Source of the DNA: Bin87 sp965116785
Lineage (GTDB): Bacteria; Chloroflexota; Dehalococcoidia; Lucifugimonadales; UBA3495
DNA length: 64,000 bases
Assembly (NCBI GenBank): GCA_965116785.1
Contig: OZ220731.1
Location: forward strand, 868,001-932,000
Direction: 5' to 3'
This document shows, one piece after another, positions 1 to 8,748 of the stretch; the stretch's first letter is position 1; every line of letters begins with the position of its first letter. A program made the position numbers and the translations under genes. A model generated the notes under the pieces. That model had not been told where the DNA came from and searched no databases. It saw only the letters and a list, made by a program, of their open reading frames with translations.

Positions 1-432
1 GAAATCACAAGATCCCTGTTGGCGGCGTCCGAAGCCCAGGCGTCCACCGACGAGTGGGGAATATTCTGTCCGGACTATCGGCCGTTGCTGGTGGCGCGTA
101 AGCAGATGATCACCATGTATCCGCGCATGGCCGAGATCCTGCACCTGCTGGGTTCCAGCAGCCTCATGGCCCTGCCAGCCGAGGCCGACCTTAACGGGCC
201 GCTGGCCGAGGACATCCACCGTTATATGGACACCGATACTGCCACCGCCGAGGAACGCATCCGACTGTTCCGGCTGGCGTGGGACGTGTCGTGCAGCGCT
301 TTCGGCGGACGACAGACGCTGTACGAGCGGTATTTCGGTGGGGATGCGGCTCGCAACGCCGCCCTGCTCTATCAGATCTACGACCGCGCTAACGCGCGGA
401 ACATGGTCGACGAGTTTCTGTCTTTGGAGTAA
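1..432 (+). CDS. HpaB/PvcC-family flavin-dependent hydroxylase, C-terminal part (5' end outside window)
   Basis: The reading frame is open from the first base, so the gene starts before the window; about 143 C-terminal residues are seen. The segments LPAEADL, then RY, then FGGRQTLYERYFGGD match the C-terminal helical domain of 4-hydroxyphenylacetate 3-monooxygenase-type enzymes, which use reduced flavin to hydroxylate phenols or pyrroles and normally run to about 480-520 residues. The family needs a separate flavin reductase, which is not visible here. The MOSC gene begins 5 bases after the stop, so the two are probably co-transcribed. Family assignment is good; the substrate cannot be read from this fragment. 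Confidence 0.82.
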   Translation, partial: EITRSLLAASEAQASTDEWGIFCPDYRPLLVARKQMITMYPRMAEILHLLGSSSLMALPAEADLNGPLAEDIHRYMDTDTATAEERIRLFRLAWDVSCSAFGGRQTLYERYFGGDAARNAALLYQIYDRANARNMVDEFLSLE

Positions 433-437
433 GGCCC

Positions 438-1199
438 GTGATCACCGTTGCAGAAATCAATATCGCGCCGGTCAAATCGATGGCCCTGGCGCCGCTGACC
501 GAGGCCACGTTGGACTTGGGAGGCATCGTCGACGACCGCCGCTTCTACCTGGTCAGCAGCCAGGGGCGCCTGCTTAGCCGTCGGCAGGTGGGAAAATTGG
601 CGCAGCTGGTCGCGTCGTGGGACGCGGATACCGGCCAACTCAGGATCGCTTTCCCTGACGGTCGGATCCTGGAAGGTCCGCCTGAGTTGGACCGACCGGT
701 GTGGACCATCATTTGGGGAAGACGGGTACGGGCTCGCGCCTTAATGGGGGACTGGATGCCGGCCATCAGCGAGTTCTGCGGGCAACCGGCGCTGCTGATG
801 ATGTCCGACCTGCCCTGCCAGGTGTTCGACGAGTTTCCGGTTTCGGTTCTTTCGCGAGCGTCCGTCGAACACCTGTCGGGCAGGATGGGATTAACGGATG
901 ACGAATGCCTGGCCACCGACCGGTTCCGGCCGACGTTGCTGCTGGACGGATGCGAGGCGCACCAGGAGGATGGCTGGATGAACCGCACCATCTCCATTGG
1001 CGACGCCGTGGTGCGCATTCTCGCCCCGGATCCCCGTTGCGCCATTGTCGACCAGGACCCGGCCACCGGCGAAACCGACGCCGAGGCAGTGAAGTCGATC
1101 CTCAGCTACCGACCTAACGCTATGGCGGCTTATTTTGGCGTGTACGGCATCGTGGAGAAGCCGGGGACGGTGCGCATCGGGGACGAAGTGGCGCTCTGA
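438..1199 (+). CDS. MOSC domain-containing protein
   Basis: This 253-residue protein has an N-terminal beta-barrel segment (residues 1-80, with the family-like IAPVKSM stretch) and a C-terminal MOSC domain. The motif PDPRCAIVDQDPATGE near residue 200 carries the conserved cysteine that MOSC proteins use to handle sulfur or the molybdenum cofactor; DRFRPTLLL is another family signature. Known relatives include YcbX and the mARC enzymes, which reduce N-hydroxylated compounds. The GTG start lies 5 bases after the preceding hydroxylase stop, with GGAG inside the end of that gene. Two molybdenum hydroxylases elsewhere in the window make a molybdenum role plausible but do not prove it. Confidence 0.85.
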   Translation: MITVAEINIAPVKSMALAPLTEATLDLGGIVDDRRFYLVSSQGRLLSRRQVGKLAQLVASWDADTGQLRIAFPDGRILEGPPELDRPVWTIIWGRRVRARALMGDWMPAISEFCGQPALLMMSDLPCQVFDEFPVSVLSRASVEHLSGRMGLTDDECLATDRFRPTLLLDGCEAHQEDGWMNRTISIGDAVVRILAPDPRCAIVDQDPATGETDAEAVKSILSYRPNAMAAYFGVYGIVEKPGTVRIGDEVAL

Positions 1200-1208
1200 G
1201 CGCGAAAT

Positions 1209-1239
1209 GGGGCCCATCGACCACGGGTCGATGGGCCCC
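1209..1239. terminator. Bidirectional intrinsic terminator
   Basis: A perfect 14-bp stem (GGGGCCCATCGACC with its complement) closes a 3-base loop between the convergent MOSC and aminotransferase genes. There is no real T-run after it on the plus strand, so it may act by hairpin strength alone. Confidence 0.75.
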
Positions 1240-1274
1240 TGAATTTGAGCCGTAAGCCGGGTGTCGGCGCGGGA

Positions 1275-2615
1275 TCAGTGCTGCACCAGTCCTTCGTCCA
1301 TCATGGCGGCGATGGCGCCGTCGAACGCCTCGACAGTGAAGTCGATGTCGGCTTGGGTGTGGGTGCCGGAGAGAACGCCGCTGGTGCGGGACATCAGGTC
1401 CACACCACGCACCTGCAGCGCCTGTCGCAACGCGCGCTGAATGCCGACCGGCTGGTCCTTCAGACGCGATGCGTCCAAACCGTCGATGCTGCGCTCTCCG
1501 AAGAACAGGTGGAACGTCGAGGACTCGCCGTACACCGTGGCGTTGACCTCGCGACGATCGACCACCTCGCGGAGGCCGACGCGAAGGCGCTCGGCCATGA
1601 GATCGGCCTGGGTGTTGTACTCGCCGGTGGCAACCAGGCGCAGGGCGGCGTTGCCGGAGGCAGCAGCGTAGGGGTTGGCGTTGAAGGTTCCGCCGTGGAG
1701 AACGCGCTCGTAGCGGTCGTGGTGGCTGTCGCCGGTTTGGTGCATGACGGCCATGACCTCATCGCGGCCGCCGACCGCGCCGCCGGGTAGGCCTCCGGTG
1801 ATGATCTTCGCCATGGTGCATAGGTCGGGGTCGACGCCCAGCCGCTCCTGGGCACCGCCGGGCGCCCACCGGAATCCGGTGATGACTTCGTCCAGTATCA
1901 TGACGACGCCGTGTTCACGGGTGAGCCGGCGGACGCCGTCCAGGAAGCCGTCGGGCAGTGGCACCGTGCCGTAGGAAGCGCCGGATGCCTCGGTGATGAC
2001 GCCGGCGATATTGTCGTCGCTGTTCAGAGCGTTTTCCAGTGCGGCCAGGTCCGTGGGCAGCACGATGATGGAGTCGATGGCTCCCTGGGGAATGCCGATG
2101 GAAGCCGGCACGTCGAAGGGCGGCAGGTTGCCGGGCATTACATAATCGTGCCAGCCGTGGTAGTGGGACTCCCAACGGATGATCTTTTCCTTGCCGGTGT
2201 GAGCGCGGGCGACGCGCATGGCCAGCATGGTGGCCTCCGCGCCCGACCCCACGAAACGCACCTTGTCGACGCAGGGCATCAGGGTGCAGATGCGCTCGCC
2301 CCATTCCAACATCGACTCTGTGGGCGCGCCGAAATGCGAGCCGGCTGCAAGCACGCCGGACAGCGCCTCCACAACCTCGGGATTGGCGTGACCCAGCAGG
2401 AGTGACGCCGAACCCATGCCGTAGTCGACGTACTCATTGCCGTCGATGTCCCACTTGCGCGGGCCGCTGCCGCTGGCGATGACCACCGGGAAGGGATCGG
2501 AGGTGTACCCGTCGTGGCCCGGGCTGCCGGAAGGGAACCGGGCCCGGTAGCTCGGCTGGAGTTCCCGCGAACGCGGGTTCATGCGGATGTACTGTTCCTG
2601 GATGGTTTCAGCCAT
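1275..2615 (-). CDS. Class III PLP-dependent aminotransferase (glutamate-1-semialdehyde aminomutase-like)
   Basis: This 446-residue protein has the full fold-type I layout: SGAEATMLAMRVAR for cofactor phosphate binding, HYHGWHDY, LDEVITGFR with the PLP-nitrogen aspartate, and MAKIITGGLPGG with the Schiff-base lysine. The closest well-known family is HemL. HemL proteins are usually a little shorter, and paralogues of this kind are often amine or beta-amino-acid transaminases in catabolic clusters. The ATG is preceded by AGGAG at a 9-base distance. The tandem esterase ends 29 bases upstream on the same strand, so the two may share a transcript. No haem genes lie nearby, so a tetrapyrrole role is not favoured. 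Confidence 0.85.
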   Translation of the reverse strand: MAETIQEQYIRMNPRSRELQPSYRARFPSGSPGHDGYTSDPFPVVIASGSGPRKWDIDGNEYVDYGMGSASLLLGHANPEVVEALSGVLAAGSHFGAPTESMLEWGERICTLMPCVDKVRFVGSGAEATMLAMRVARAHTGKEKIIRWESHYHGWHDYVMPGNLPPFDVPASIGIPQGAIDSIIVLPTDLAALENALNSDDNIAGVITEASGASYGTVPLPDGFLDGVRRLTREHGVVMILDEVITGFRWAPGGAQERLGVDPDLCTMAKIITGGLPGGAVGGRDEVMAVMHQTGDSHHDRYERVLHGGTFNANPYAAASGNAALRLVATGEYNTQADLMAERLRVGLREVVDRREVNATVYGESSTFHLFFGERSIDGLDASRLKDQPVGIQRALRQALQVRGVDLMSRTSGVLSGTHTQADIDFTVEAFDGAIAAMMDEGLVQH

Positions 2616-2644
2616 GGTGTTAACTCCTGTGACAGTGTCGCGGG

Positions 2645-4609
2645 TCAGTTGTCGGCGGCCGCCAGAGCGTCGGGTTGGCCGAGCGCAGCGCCGAATATTT
2701 CAGATAGCTGGCCGCTGGCCGCGTCCACGGCCTGGCGACCCTTGTCGATGACGTGGGGGAGCCCGAAGAACCCGTGGATGACCCCATCGTACCGGATGAG
2801 GGTGGTTTCGACGCCGGCATCTTCCAGGGCGCTGGCATAGGCCTCGCCCTCGTCGCGCAGCGGGTCAAACTCCGCCGTTATCACCAGGGCCGGCGGCAGG
2901 TCCCCCGATAGTCGCGCCCGTCCGGGCGACGCGAAAATGTTGTAACCGGAAAGATCGGTGTTGTCGATGTAATGGTCCCAGAACCAGCGCATGCTGGCGG
3001 TTTCGAGGAACAGGCCCTGCCCATTGACGTTGTAGGAGCGGGTGTCGTAGGCGTAATCGGTGGCGGGATAGACCAGCAACTGGAATGCCAGCGGCTGCGG
3101 GAAGTCGTCCTGCGCCAGGCAGACGGCGGCGGCCAGGTTCCCGCCGGCGCTGTCACCGCCCACCGCGATCAGGTCGGAGCGGCTGCCCAGGGCTTCGGCG
3201 TTGTGCATGGCCCACATGGTCGCCGTGAGACAGTCCTCAAAGGGCGTGGGGAACTTGTGCTCGGGGGCGAGGCGGTAGTCGACGGATATGACGACGCAGT
3301 TGCCGCCCACGCAGAGTTCCCGGGCGGTGGCGTCGGCGGTCTCGACGTTGCCGATCACCCAGCCGCCACCGTGGTACCAGACCAGCGTCCCCCACGGCCC
3401 TTCCGTGGCGGGCGTGTAGATGCGAATCGGCACGTCGCCCGGTTCCTTGCCATGGTCATTGCGGATGACCAGGTCCTCAACCCTGCCCACTTGGGGGCCT
3501 TCCGGCCGGGGGCGACTGTTCATGATCTCGCGGCACTCGTTGACGTCCATTTCCTGGAAGGGCTTCATGCCCAGCGAATCGAAAAGTTCCAGGACGTGAG
3601 CCGCCTGGGGATCCAGCAGCTTGCGCATGGCAGCAGGGTCGCCCTCGTGGCGCCGGTGGTATTCCTCGGTCATGTCGTCCACGGCGCCGCGCAGGAACCG
3701 GCAGGCATCGCCCATCGCATTGCGCGCGGTGTCCATGACACTGGCCATGCCGAAGAAGCCGTGGATCATGCCATCGTAGCGGTTGCTTTCCGCCGGCACG
3801 CCCAGCTCGTTGAGCAAGCGTCCGTAGGCCTCTCCTTCGTCGCATAGTGGATCGTATTCCGCGGTAATGATCAGTGCGGGCGCCAGCTCGTCTATGGCGT
3901 CGAAATCAGCGGACAACTGCAACGGAGCAGCCAGCGGATCGGCGGCCTGGGAAGGGGCAGCGAGGTACTGGTCCCAATACCAGATCATTACGTCCCGGTC
4001 GAGGTTGAATCCCGTTCCGTTGTCGATATACGAACCGGTGTCGAACTTGACGTCCGTCACCGGGTAAACCAGGAGCTGCTGGCTGACGCGGAAATCGCCG
4101 GTCTCGGCGGCCTTGATGGCCACCGCCGCCGCCAGGTTGCCGCCGGCGCTGTCGCCGCCAACGGCAACCACCCCAGGCACGCCGCCCAATTCCGCGGCGT
4201 GGTCACTGGCCCAGATGGTGGCGTAGTAGCAGTCGTCAAAAGGTTCGGGGAACTTGGCTTCCGGGGATAGACGGTAGTCCACGGATACCACCACGCAGCG
4301 GGAGCCGGCGCACAAATGGCGTGCCGTGCCGTCGGCCGAGTCCAGGTTGCCCACGACCCAGCCGCCGCCGTGATACCACACCAGGATGGGGAACGGTCCT
4401 TCGCCCTCGGGCGTATAAATGCGCACCGGCACCTCGCCCGCTGGTCCCGGGACGCTACGGTCCTGGACTTTGCCCACCTCGGGTCCGGGCGCTCGGGGCC
4501 GCTTGGCCGCGTTGGCCCGTGCTTCCGCCGGAGTGACGGTGTTGGCTGGCGGCAAACCCAAGGCTCTGGTTGCGTCGATTACCTCTTGCGCTTGCGGATG
4601 CAGTGGCAT
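2645..4609 (-). CDS. Tandem-duplicated alpha/beta hydrolase (HSL-type esterase, two complete domains)
   Basis: The 654-residue protein contains two full hormone-sensitive-lipase-type hydrolase units in one chain. Domain 1 has HGGGW (80-84), nucleophile Ser154 in GDSAGG, Asp253 in EYDP and His283 in IHGFF. Domain 2 repeats this with HGGGW (413-417), Ser487, Asp582 and His612. Family members are normally single-domain carboxylesterases of about 310 residues. The frame is open further upstream, but that part is arginine/proline-rich and non-homologous; the ATG at 4609 has GGAGG 6 bases before it and starts the first domain properly. There is no signal peptide, so it is predicted cytoplasmic. The substrate is probably a short-chain ester. 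Confidence 0.9.
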   Translation of the reverse strand: MPLHPQAQEVIDATRALGLPPANTVTPAEARANAAKRPRAPGPEVGKVQDRSVPGPAGEVPVRIYTPEGEGPFPILVWYHGGGWVVGNLDSADGTARHLCAGSRCVVVSVDYRLSPEAKFPEPFDDCYYATIWASDHAAELGGVPGVVAVGGDSAGGNLAAAVAIKAAETGDFRVSQQLLVYPVTDVKFDTGSYIDNGTGFNLDRDVMIWYWDQYLAAPSQAADPLAAPLQLSADFDAIDELAPALIITAEYDPLCDEGEAYGRLLNELGVPAESNRYDGMIHGFFGMASVMDTARNAMGDACRFLRGAVDDMTEEYHRRHEGDPAAMRKLLDPQAAHVLELFDSLGMKPFQEMDVNECREIMNSRPRPEGPQVGRVEDLVIRNDHGKEPGDVPIRIYTPATEGPWGTLVWYHGGGWVIGNVETADATARELCVGGNCVVISVDYRLAPEHKFPTPFEDCLTATMWAMHNAEALGSRSDLIAVGGDSAGGNLAAAVCLAQDDFPQPLAFQLLVYPATDYAYDTRSYNVNGQGLFLETASMRWFWDHYIDNTDLSGYNIFASPGRARLSGDLPPALVITAEFDPLRDEGEAYASALEDAGVETTLIRYDGVIHGFFGLPHVIDKGRQAVDAASGQLSEIFGAALGQPDALAAADN

Positions 4610-4701
4610 GGTTGGCCTCCACCTGAGTTGGTCTACATAGTCAGGGCCGCCGGAACGCGCGCTTGACGTGATCCGGCGGCCTCTGTGATGGCATATCGTT
4701 G

Positions 4702-5874
4702 CTAGGCGTTCCGGTTCGTGTAGTCTTCCCGTGCCCGCTCCAGGGCTCGGCCTCGCCCGGCCTGCAGCGTCTCGTGGCGCTCGTACGCCCACGTGTTGGA
4801 CGCGATGGTGGCCTGCGCGCTGCCCTGGAAGTGAGGCATCACGTGCCGGGCCATAAGCTCGTAGCTGTGCAACATGTGCTCCCGAGCCGCCCAGTCCACC
4901 GTTTGGACCATGAACGCGCCAAAGCCGCCGCTGCGTTCCTCCAGGCGCTTGATGCCTTCGATGCAGTCGTCCGGCGTGCCGATGATCCACGCGCCGCGCT
5001 CGGCCATCACGTCGATGATCTTATCCGGCGGCCCGTCCACGACCTGCGGCCGGCCCATTGTGTGCTCGAAGTATTCGCGCTGGTAGCGACCCGCTCCCAC
5101 GCGCGCCTGCTCGAACGCCTCCTTGCGTGTGTCCGCCAGGTGCACCGGCAGGACCATGCGCCACTCGAACCGGTCAACCGTCTGGTCGTGCTCGGCGGCC
5201 GATTCCTCGCAGATGTCCCACAGTTCGCTTAGCTCGAGCCCCTGGGGTGCCTTGGGGTCTCGCGGCGTGGTGATGGTCAGCACCGACGCGCCGTGTTTGC
5301 CGGCCAGTGCGACGCCCGACGGCGTCTGTACCGAGGCCACCGAAATGGGCATGTGCGGGGTCTGGTACGGGCGCAACTGGAGCATGGCCTCGTTGAGCTC
5401 GAACCAGTCGCTCTTGTGCGTGATGGGCTCCTGTTCGGTGAACAGGCGCATGATGACGCCCAACGCCTCGTCCATGCGCAGGCGCTGCTTGGTGGGATCA
5501 ATGCCCATCATGTAAGCGTCGCCCGGAAGCGCGCCGGGACCGACGCCCAGCATCACGCGGCCACGGGTCATGTGGTCGAGCTGGGTCATCCAGTTGGCCA
5601 CCATGAAAGGATGGTGATACGGCAGGCTGACGACACCCGTGCCCAGTTTGATGTGCTTGGTGCGGTCGGCGGCGACGCCGATGAAGATCTCCGGCGAGGA
5701 GATGATCTCCCATCCCGCGCTGTGGTGCTCGCCGATCCAGGCCTCGTCGAAGCCCAGGTAGTCCAGCCACTGGACCAATTCCATGTCCCGTTCCAGCGCC
5801 AGGGTGGGGTTCTCGCCGGCGCGGTGGAATGGGCCCATAAAGATGCCAAATTTCAAACGGTCGGGTAGTGCCAT
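4702..5874 (-). CDS. LLM-class flavin-dependent monooxygenase (limonene monooxygenase LimB-like)
   Basis: This 390-residue protein has the bacterial luciferase-like TIM-barrel pattern. The N-terminal KFGIFMGPFHRAGENPT, then DEAWIGEHHSAGWE, then LPYHHPFMVANWMTQLDH and GRVMLGVGPGALP match the LimB group of FMNH2- or F420-dependent enzymes that insert oxygen into alkenes, terpenes or ketones. A separate flavin reductase would be needed. The start is supported by GGAGG upstream and by a promoter at 5998-6026. The tandem esterase follows 92 bases downstream on the same strand; a monooxygenase-esterase pair could open rings or lactones, which is inference. Confidence 0.87.
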   Translation of the reverse strand: MALPDRLKFGIFMGPFHRAGENPTLALERDMELVQWLDYLGFDEAWIGEHHSAGWEIISSPEIFIGVAADRTKHIKLGTGVVSLPYHHPFMVANWMTQLDHMTRGRVMLGVGPGALPGDAYMMGIDPTKQRLRMDEALGVIMRLFTEQEPITHKSDWFELNEAMLQLRPYQTPHMPISVASVQTPSGVALAGKHGASVLTITTPRDPKAPQGLELSELWDICEESAAEHDQTVDRFEWRMVLPVHLADTRKEAFEQARVGAGRYQREYFEHTMGRPQVVDGPPDKIIDVMAERGAWIIGTPDDCIEGIKRLEERSGGFGAFMVQTVDWAAREHMLHSYELMARHVMPHFQGSAQATIASNTWAYERHETLQAGRGRALERAREDYTNRNA

Positions 5875-5997
5875 TGGGGAGCCTCCTCCTCGTACGCGTC
5901 CGGCGGATGCGTCGCGAAGGGCCGGTGCTCAGGAACGACAACTGTCGCCGGGCGATGGGCGCTTCGCTGTATCGCTGGGGTTGAGAGTGTTGGCCGC

Positions 5998-6026
5998 ATT
6001 ATATGGGCCGTTGCCGGCGGCGGCAA
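5998..6026 (-). promoter_or_regulatory. Sigma-70-type promoter for the LimB-like gene
   Basis: On the minus strand, TTGCCG (6026-6021) is followed after exactly 17 bases by TATAAT (6003-5998). It drives the gene starting at 5874 and leaves a leader of about 115 bases. Confidence 0.6.
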
Positions 6027-6046
6027 GCGTGGCCGCGGGCGCCCGC

Positions 6047-6055
6047 TGCTATAAT
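6047..6055 (+). promoter_or_regulatory. Extended -10 promoter for the orphan gene at 6096
   Basis: TGCTATAAT is a consensus extended -10 element about 40 bases before the ATG at 6096. There is no good -35 hexamer, as expected for extended -10 promoters. It lies back to back with the promoter of the divergent monooxygenase. Confidence 0.5.
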
Positions 6056-6095
6056 CGTGCGCCCGTGGAGAGCCGACCACGACGAGGTGAACGCT

Positions 6096-7655
6096 ATGGC
6101 AATTGTTTCGCAACACGCCGTCGTGCTGGATAGCCAGAACAAATTGCGGACTGCCGACCGTATGGCGCGCGAATGGGCCGTCGCTCACGCTGGAATGTAC
6201 CGCGGCCAGGCACAGCGCGCCCTGGGAGGTTCATCCCCGTTCCGTGAGTGGAGCAACAATGGGTTATCCATTCGAATCTTCAAAATGTCGACAGGGTCGT
6301 TCAAACAGGTGCAATTGTGTTCGGTCCAATATGCACAATCTCTCGGATCCGAGCCCTATTCTGCCTATGTCCTGACGTATGCGTCACCTCAAGGGGAGGA
6401 AGTCGGAGGTTATTGCACCGCTGTGGTTTCGGCGCCTGATCAGCTACCTGATCTGGAGTTGCCTTGGGATGATGCGGCCGGGACCGCTGGGCTTGAAAAG
6501 CTAGTGCAAGCCGCAGGCGCGGAACGGTCGAAGCCGGCCAGAGACGACGAGCTATCGGGTCCTGTCACCACCACAGATGAACTGTTTGCTATCCACGACA
6601 CCTCGATAGTGCTAACGGCCGACGGACAAAATGACGACGACTTGCGAGAGTTGGCAGAGCTGCATAGCGACTGGGCCGGCGTAGTTAGCATCACCGGCGC
6701 AGAGCAGATTGTCCTGGGTCGGGAGTTGGAGGACTACCTGTTGGCAGGCTGGATCAGGGCAAAAGTCGCGGTGTTTTCGCGCTATCCCGATTCCCGCGGC
6801 CAGCGTCTGCGTTCTATGGAAACCGGCTTCGAACAGGCCGCGGCATTTTTGGATGAGGAACGCGACCGCATCGCGAGTGAGTCGGCCAACCGGAACTCGG
6901 TAGCGCTTATGAGAGTGCTAGAGTCGGTTGCGACAATGCTGTCCACGTCATCCCCGGCGGAAGCAACAGACATGGACGATGCATCGCAGGAAGCCTCCAC
7001 GGACACCGCATCGATTGAGCATCAAGTTTCAGATCCAGTGGCTGCGCAACAACGGATATACGTGCTCGAGGACCAGCTGAGCGAGGCCGAAAAAACGATC
7101 TCGGAAATGAAGCAGCGCCTCGAACAATATGAAAACTACGAAGCGGAAGCGGAGGCTGACGAGGGTGAAGACGGCCCGCCAGCCGTGTCGGTGCTGGACA
7201 TCAACCGGCACGAAACGGTTTTGAACGCCATGATTGCGCCGGACCGATTTCCGAAATTGCGCTTTCTGACGAACTGCGACAAGCCGCTGGCTGTTTACGG
7301 CAAGCCCCGCCCAAACGGAGCCGAGATTGTCGGCGCCCTGAGTGCCATCAACAAATTGGCTCAGGCTTGGTACCACACTCCCAACGGCAATATCGGCTCG
7401 TGGGACAACTACTTCGTGGAATTGCCGGGATGGAAGCACGCTGACGATGAGTCGTCAACGACCATGTCGCTCTTTGGCGACAAACGTTCGTTCAGTGATC
7501 AGGAACAAGGCCGCCACGTGAGCATTACCAGGCACCTTACCTACCAAGGCTCAAGCGGCGGCCTCCAAATTTACTTCGACCGAGACGACGTTACCGACAC
7601 GTTCATCGTCGGCTACATCGGCGAGCATCTGCCATACGCTACCGGCCGGTCATAG
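6096..7655 (+). CDS. Orphan coiled-coil protein of unknown function
   Basis: I do not recognise this 519-residue protein. The ATG at 6096 has a GAGGTGA ribosome site 5 bases upstream; the longer open frame starts before the promoter and is rejected. Visible parts: an alpha/beta-looking N-terminal region (1-115), a middle region (170-270), a Glu-rich coiled coil at about 320-350 with the start ILEDQ-like heptads and an acidic tail, and a well-ordered C-terminal segment (about 370-519) with LRFLTNCDKPLAVYGKPRP and GGLQIYFDRDD. No signal peptide or membrane segment is seen. It stands alone between divergent and convergent neighbours and is visibly richer in A/T than they are, which suggests later acquisition. 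Confidence 0.75.
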   Translation: MAIVSQHAVVLDSQNKLRTADRMAREWAVAHAGMYRGQAQRALGGSSPFREWSNNGLSIRIFKMSTGSFKQVQLCSVQYAQSLGSEPYSAYVLTYASPQGEEVGGYCTAVVSAPDQLPDLELPWDDAAGTAGLEKLVQAAGAERSKPARDDELSGPVTTTDELFAIHDTSIVLTADGQNDDDLRELAELHSDWAGVVSITGAEQIVLGRELEDYLLAGWIRAKVAVFSRYPDSRGQRLRSMETGFEQAAAFLDEERDRIASESANRNSVALMRVLESVATMLSTSSPAEATDMDDASQEASTDTASIEHQVSDPVAAQQRIYVLEDQLSEAEKTISEMKQRLEQYENYEAEAEADEGEDGPPAVSVLDINRHETVLNAMIAPDRFPKLRFLTNCDKPLAVYGKPRPNGAEIVGALSAINKLAQAWYHTPNGNIGSWDNYFVELPGWKHADDESSTTMSLFGDKRSFSDQEQGRHVSITRHLTYQGSSGGLQIYFDRDDVTDTFIVGYIGEHLPYATGRS

Positions 7656-7722
7656 ATTCCCGCGCGGTCAACCGGCGCACGGTAGTTTGCAATCAAAATA
7701 ACCCGGTAGCTGTCAACCTAGC

Positions 7723-8658
7723 TCACCCGACCAGCGGCAGTCCCTCGTCGGCGCGCACCTCGTTGATGATCTCCAGGACCCGCTGCTGCAGGGGCGGGTA
7801 GGACAGCTCGAACTCGGTGAGCAGGCGGCTGTTGTCCACCAGGTAGTTGCCGGAATGTTCGCGACCGCCCTCGTTGTCGAAGCTGATTTGGGCGTCTGGC
7901 AGGTAGCCGCGCACCATCTCCGCCAGGTCGCCCAGGCTGATGGCAGTGCCGCCGGAGTTGTAAACCTGGTGCTCGCTGCTATCCACCAGCGATACCCGCA
8001 CGAAGGCCTCGGCGATGTCTTCAACATGGATGGGCAGCCGCATCATCTCACGATACGGAAAACTGACGGGCTCGCCGCGAGAGGGCAGGGTGACGCACCG
8101 CACGTGGTCCACGGAGCCGCGCACCTTGTCAGGTCCGGTGACGTTGGCCGGACGGATGCCGGTGATTGACATGCCGTAGTTCTCGTTGAACATCTTGGCC
8201 TGGAACTCGTTGAAGATCTTGTGCGTGGCGTACTGGCTGTCGCCGTAGGTCGCTTCGTCCTCGTTGATCTCGCGGTCGCCGAAGTTGGCCTGCTGCCCGC
8301 TGACGGCCACGGAGCTGGCATACACAATGCGGTTGACTCCCAGAAGCCGGCCGGCCTCAAAGCAGTTGTCCATCCCGAGGATGTTCAGGCGCATCTGGTG
8401 GTGGGGATTCCCTTCGCCGCCGCCCAGCAGGTAGGCGAGGTTGATGATGCGGTCGGGTTGCGAATCCACGATTGCGCGGGTGACCTGTTCGAAATCGGTG
8501 ATGTCCACCCGCGAACTGCGCACATCGCCGACGTCCACGCCGGGAATGTCGGGCAGCGGGTTGATGTCGGTGGCGTACACGTCCTCGCCGCGCTCCACCA
8601 ACTTCCGGACCACGCGGGGCCCAATGAAACCGGAAGCTCCCAAGACCAAGACCGTCAT
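7723..8658 (-). CDS. NAD(P)-dependent epimerase/dehydratase (extended SDR)
   Basis: This 311-residue protein begins with the Rossmann glycine motif GASGFIG (residues 7-13). It has the SDR active site: Ser115/Ser116 in VYASSVAVSG, and Tyr143 and Lys147 in YATHK. GIRPANVTGP and a C-terminal substrate domain follow, as in nucleotide-sugar or UDP-glucose epimerases; related proteins also act on non-sugar carbonyls. GGAGG lies 7 bases before the ATG. The neighbours (a methyltransferase upstream, an orphan gene downstream) give no sugar-biosynthesis context, so the substrate is open. Confidence 0.87.
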   Translation of the reverse strand: MTVLVLGASGFIGPRVVRKLVERGEDVYATDINPLPDIPGVDVGDVRSSRVDITDFEQVTRAIVDSQPDRIINLAYLLGGGEGNPHHQMRLNILGMDNCFEAGRLLGVNRIVYASSVAVSGQQANFGDREINEDEATYGDSQYATHKIFNEFQAKMFNENYGMSITGIRPANVTGPDKVRGSVDHVRCVTLPSRGEPVSFPYREMMRLPIHVEDIAEAFVRVSLVDSSEHQVYNSGGTAISLGDLAEMVRGYLPDAQISFDNEGGREHSGNYLVDNSRLLTEFELSYPPLQQRVLEIINEVRADEGLPLVG

Positions 8659-8748
8659 GTCTGCACCTCCAGATGCGGGATCGTCGTTTTCATAGGAGTA
8701 GAGTCGTGCTAAATGCCCGGGGTCGGTCGGCCCGACGTCGCGGTCCGA

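Noticed and set aside
4610..4990. N-terminal extension of the tandem esterase
   Set aside because: Arg/His/Gly-rich, overlaps the monooxygenase gene; GGAGG and family start support ATG at 4609.
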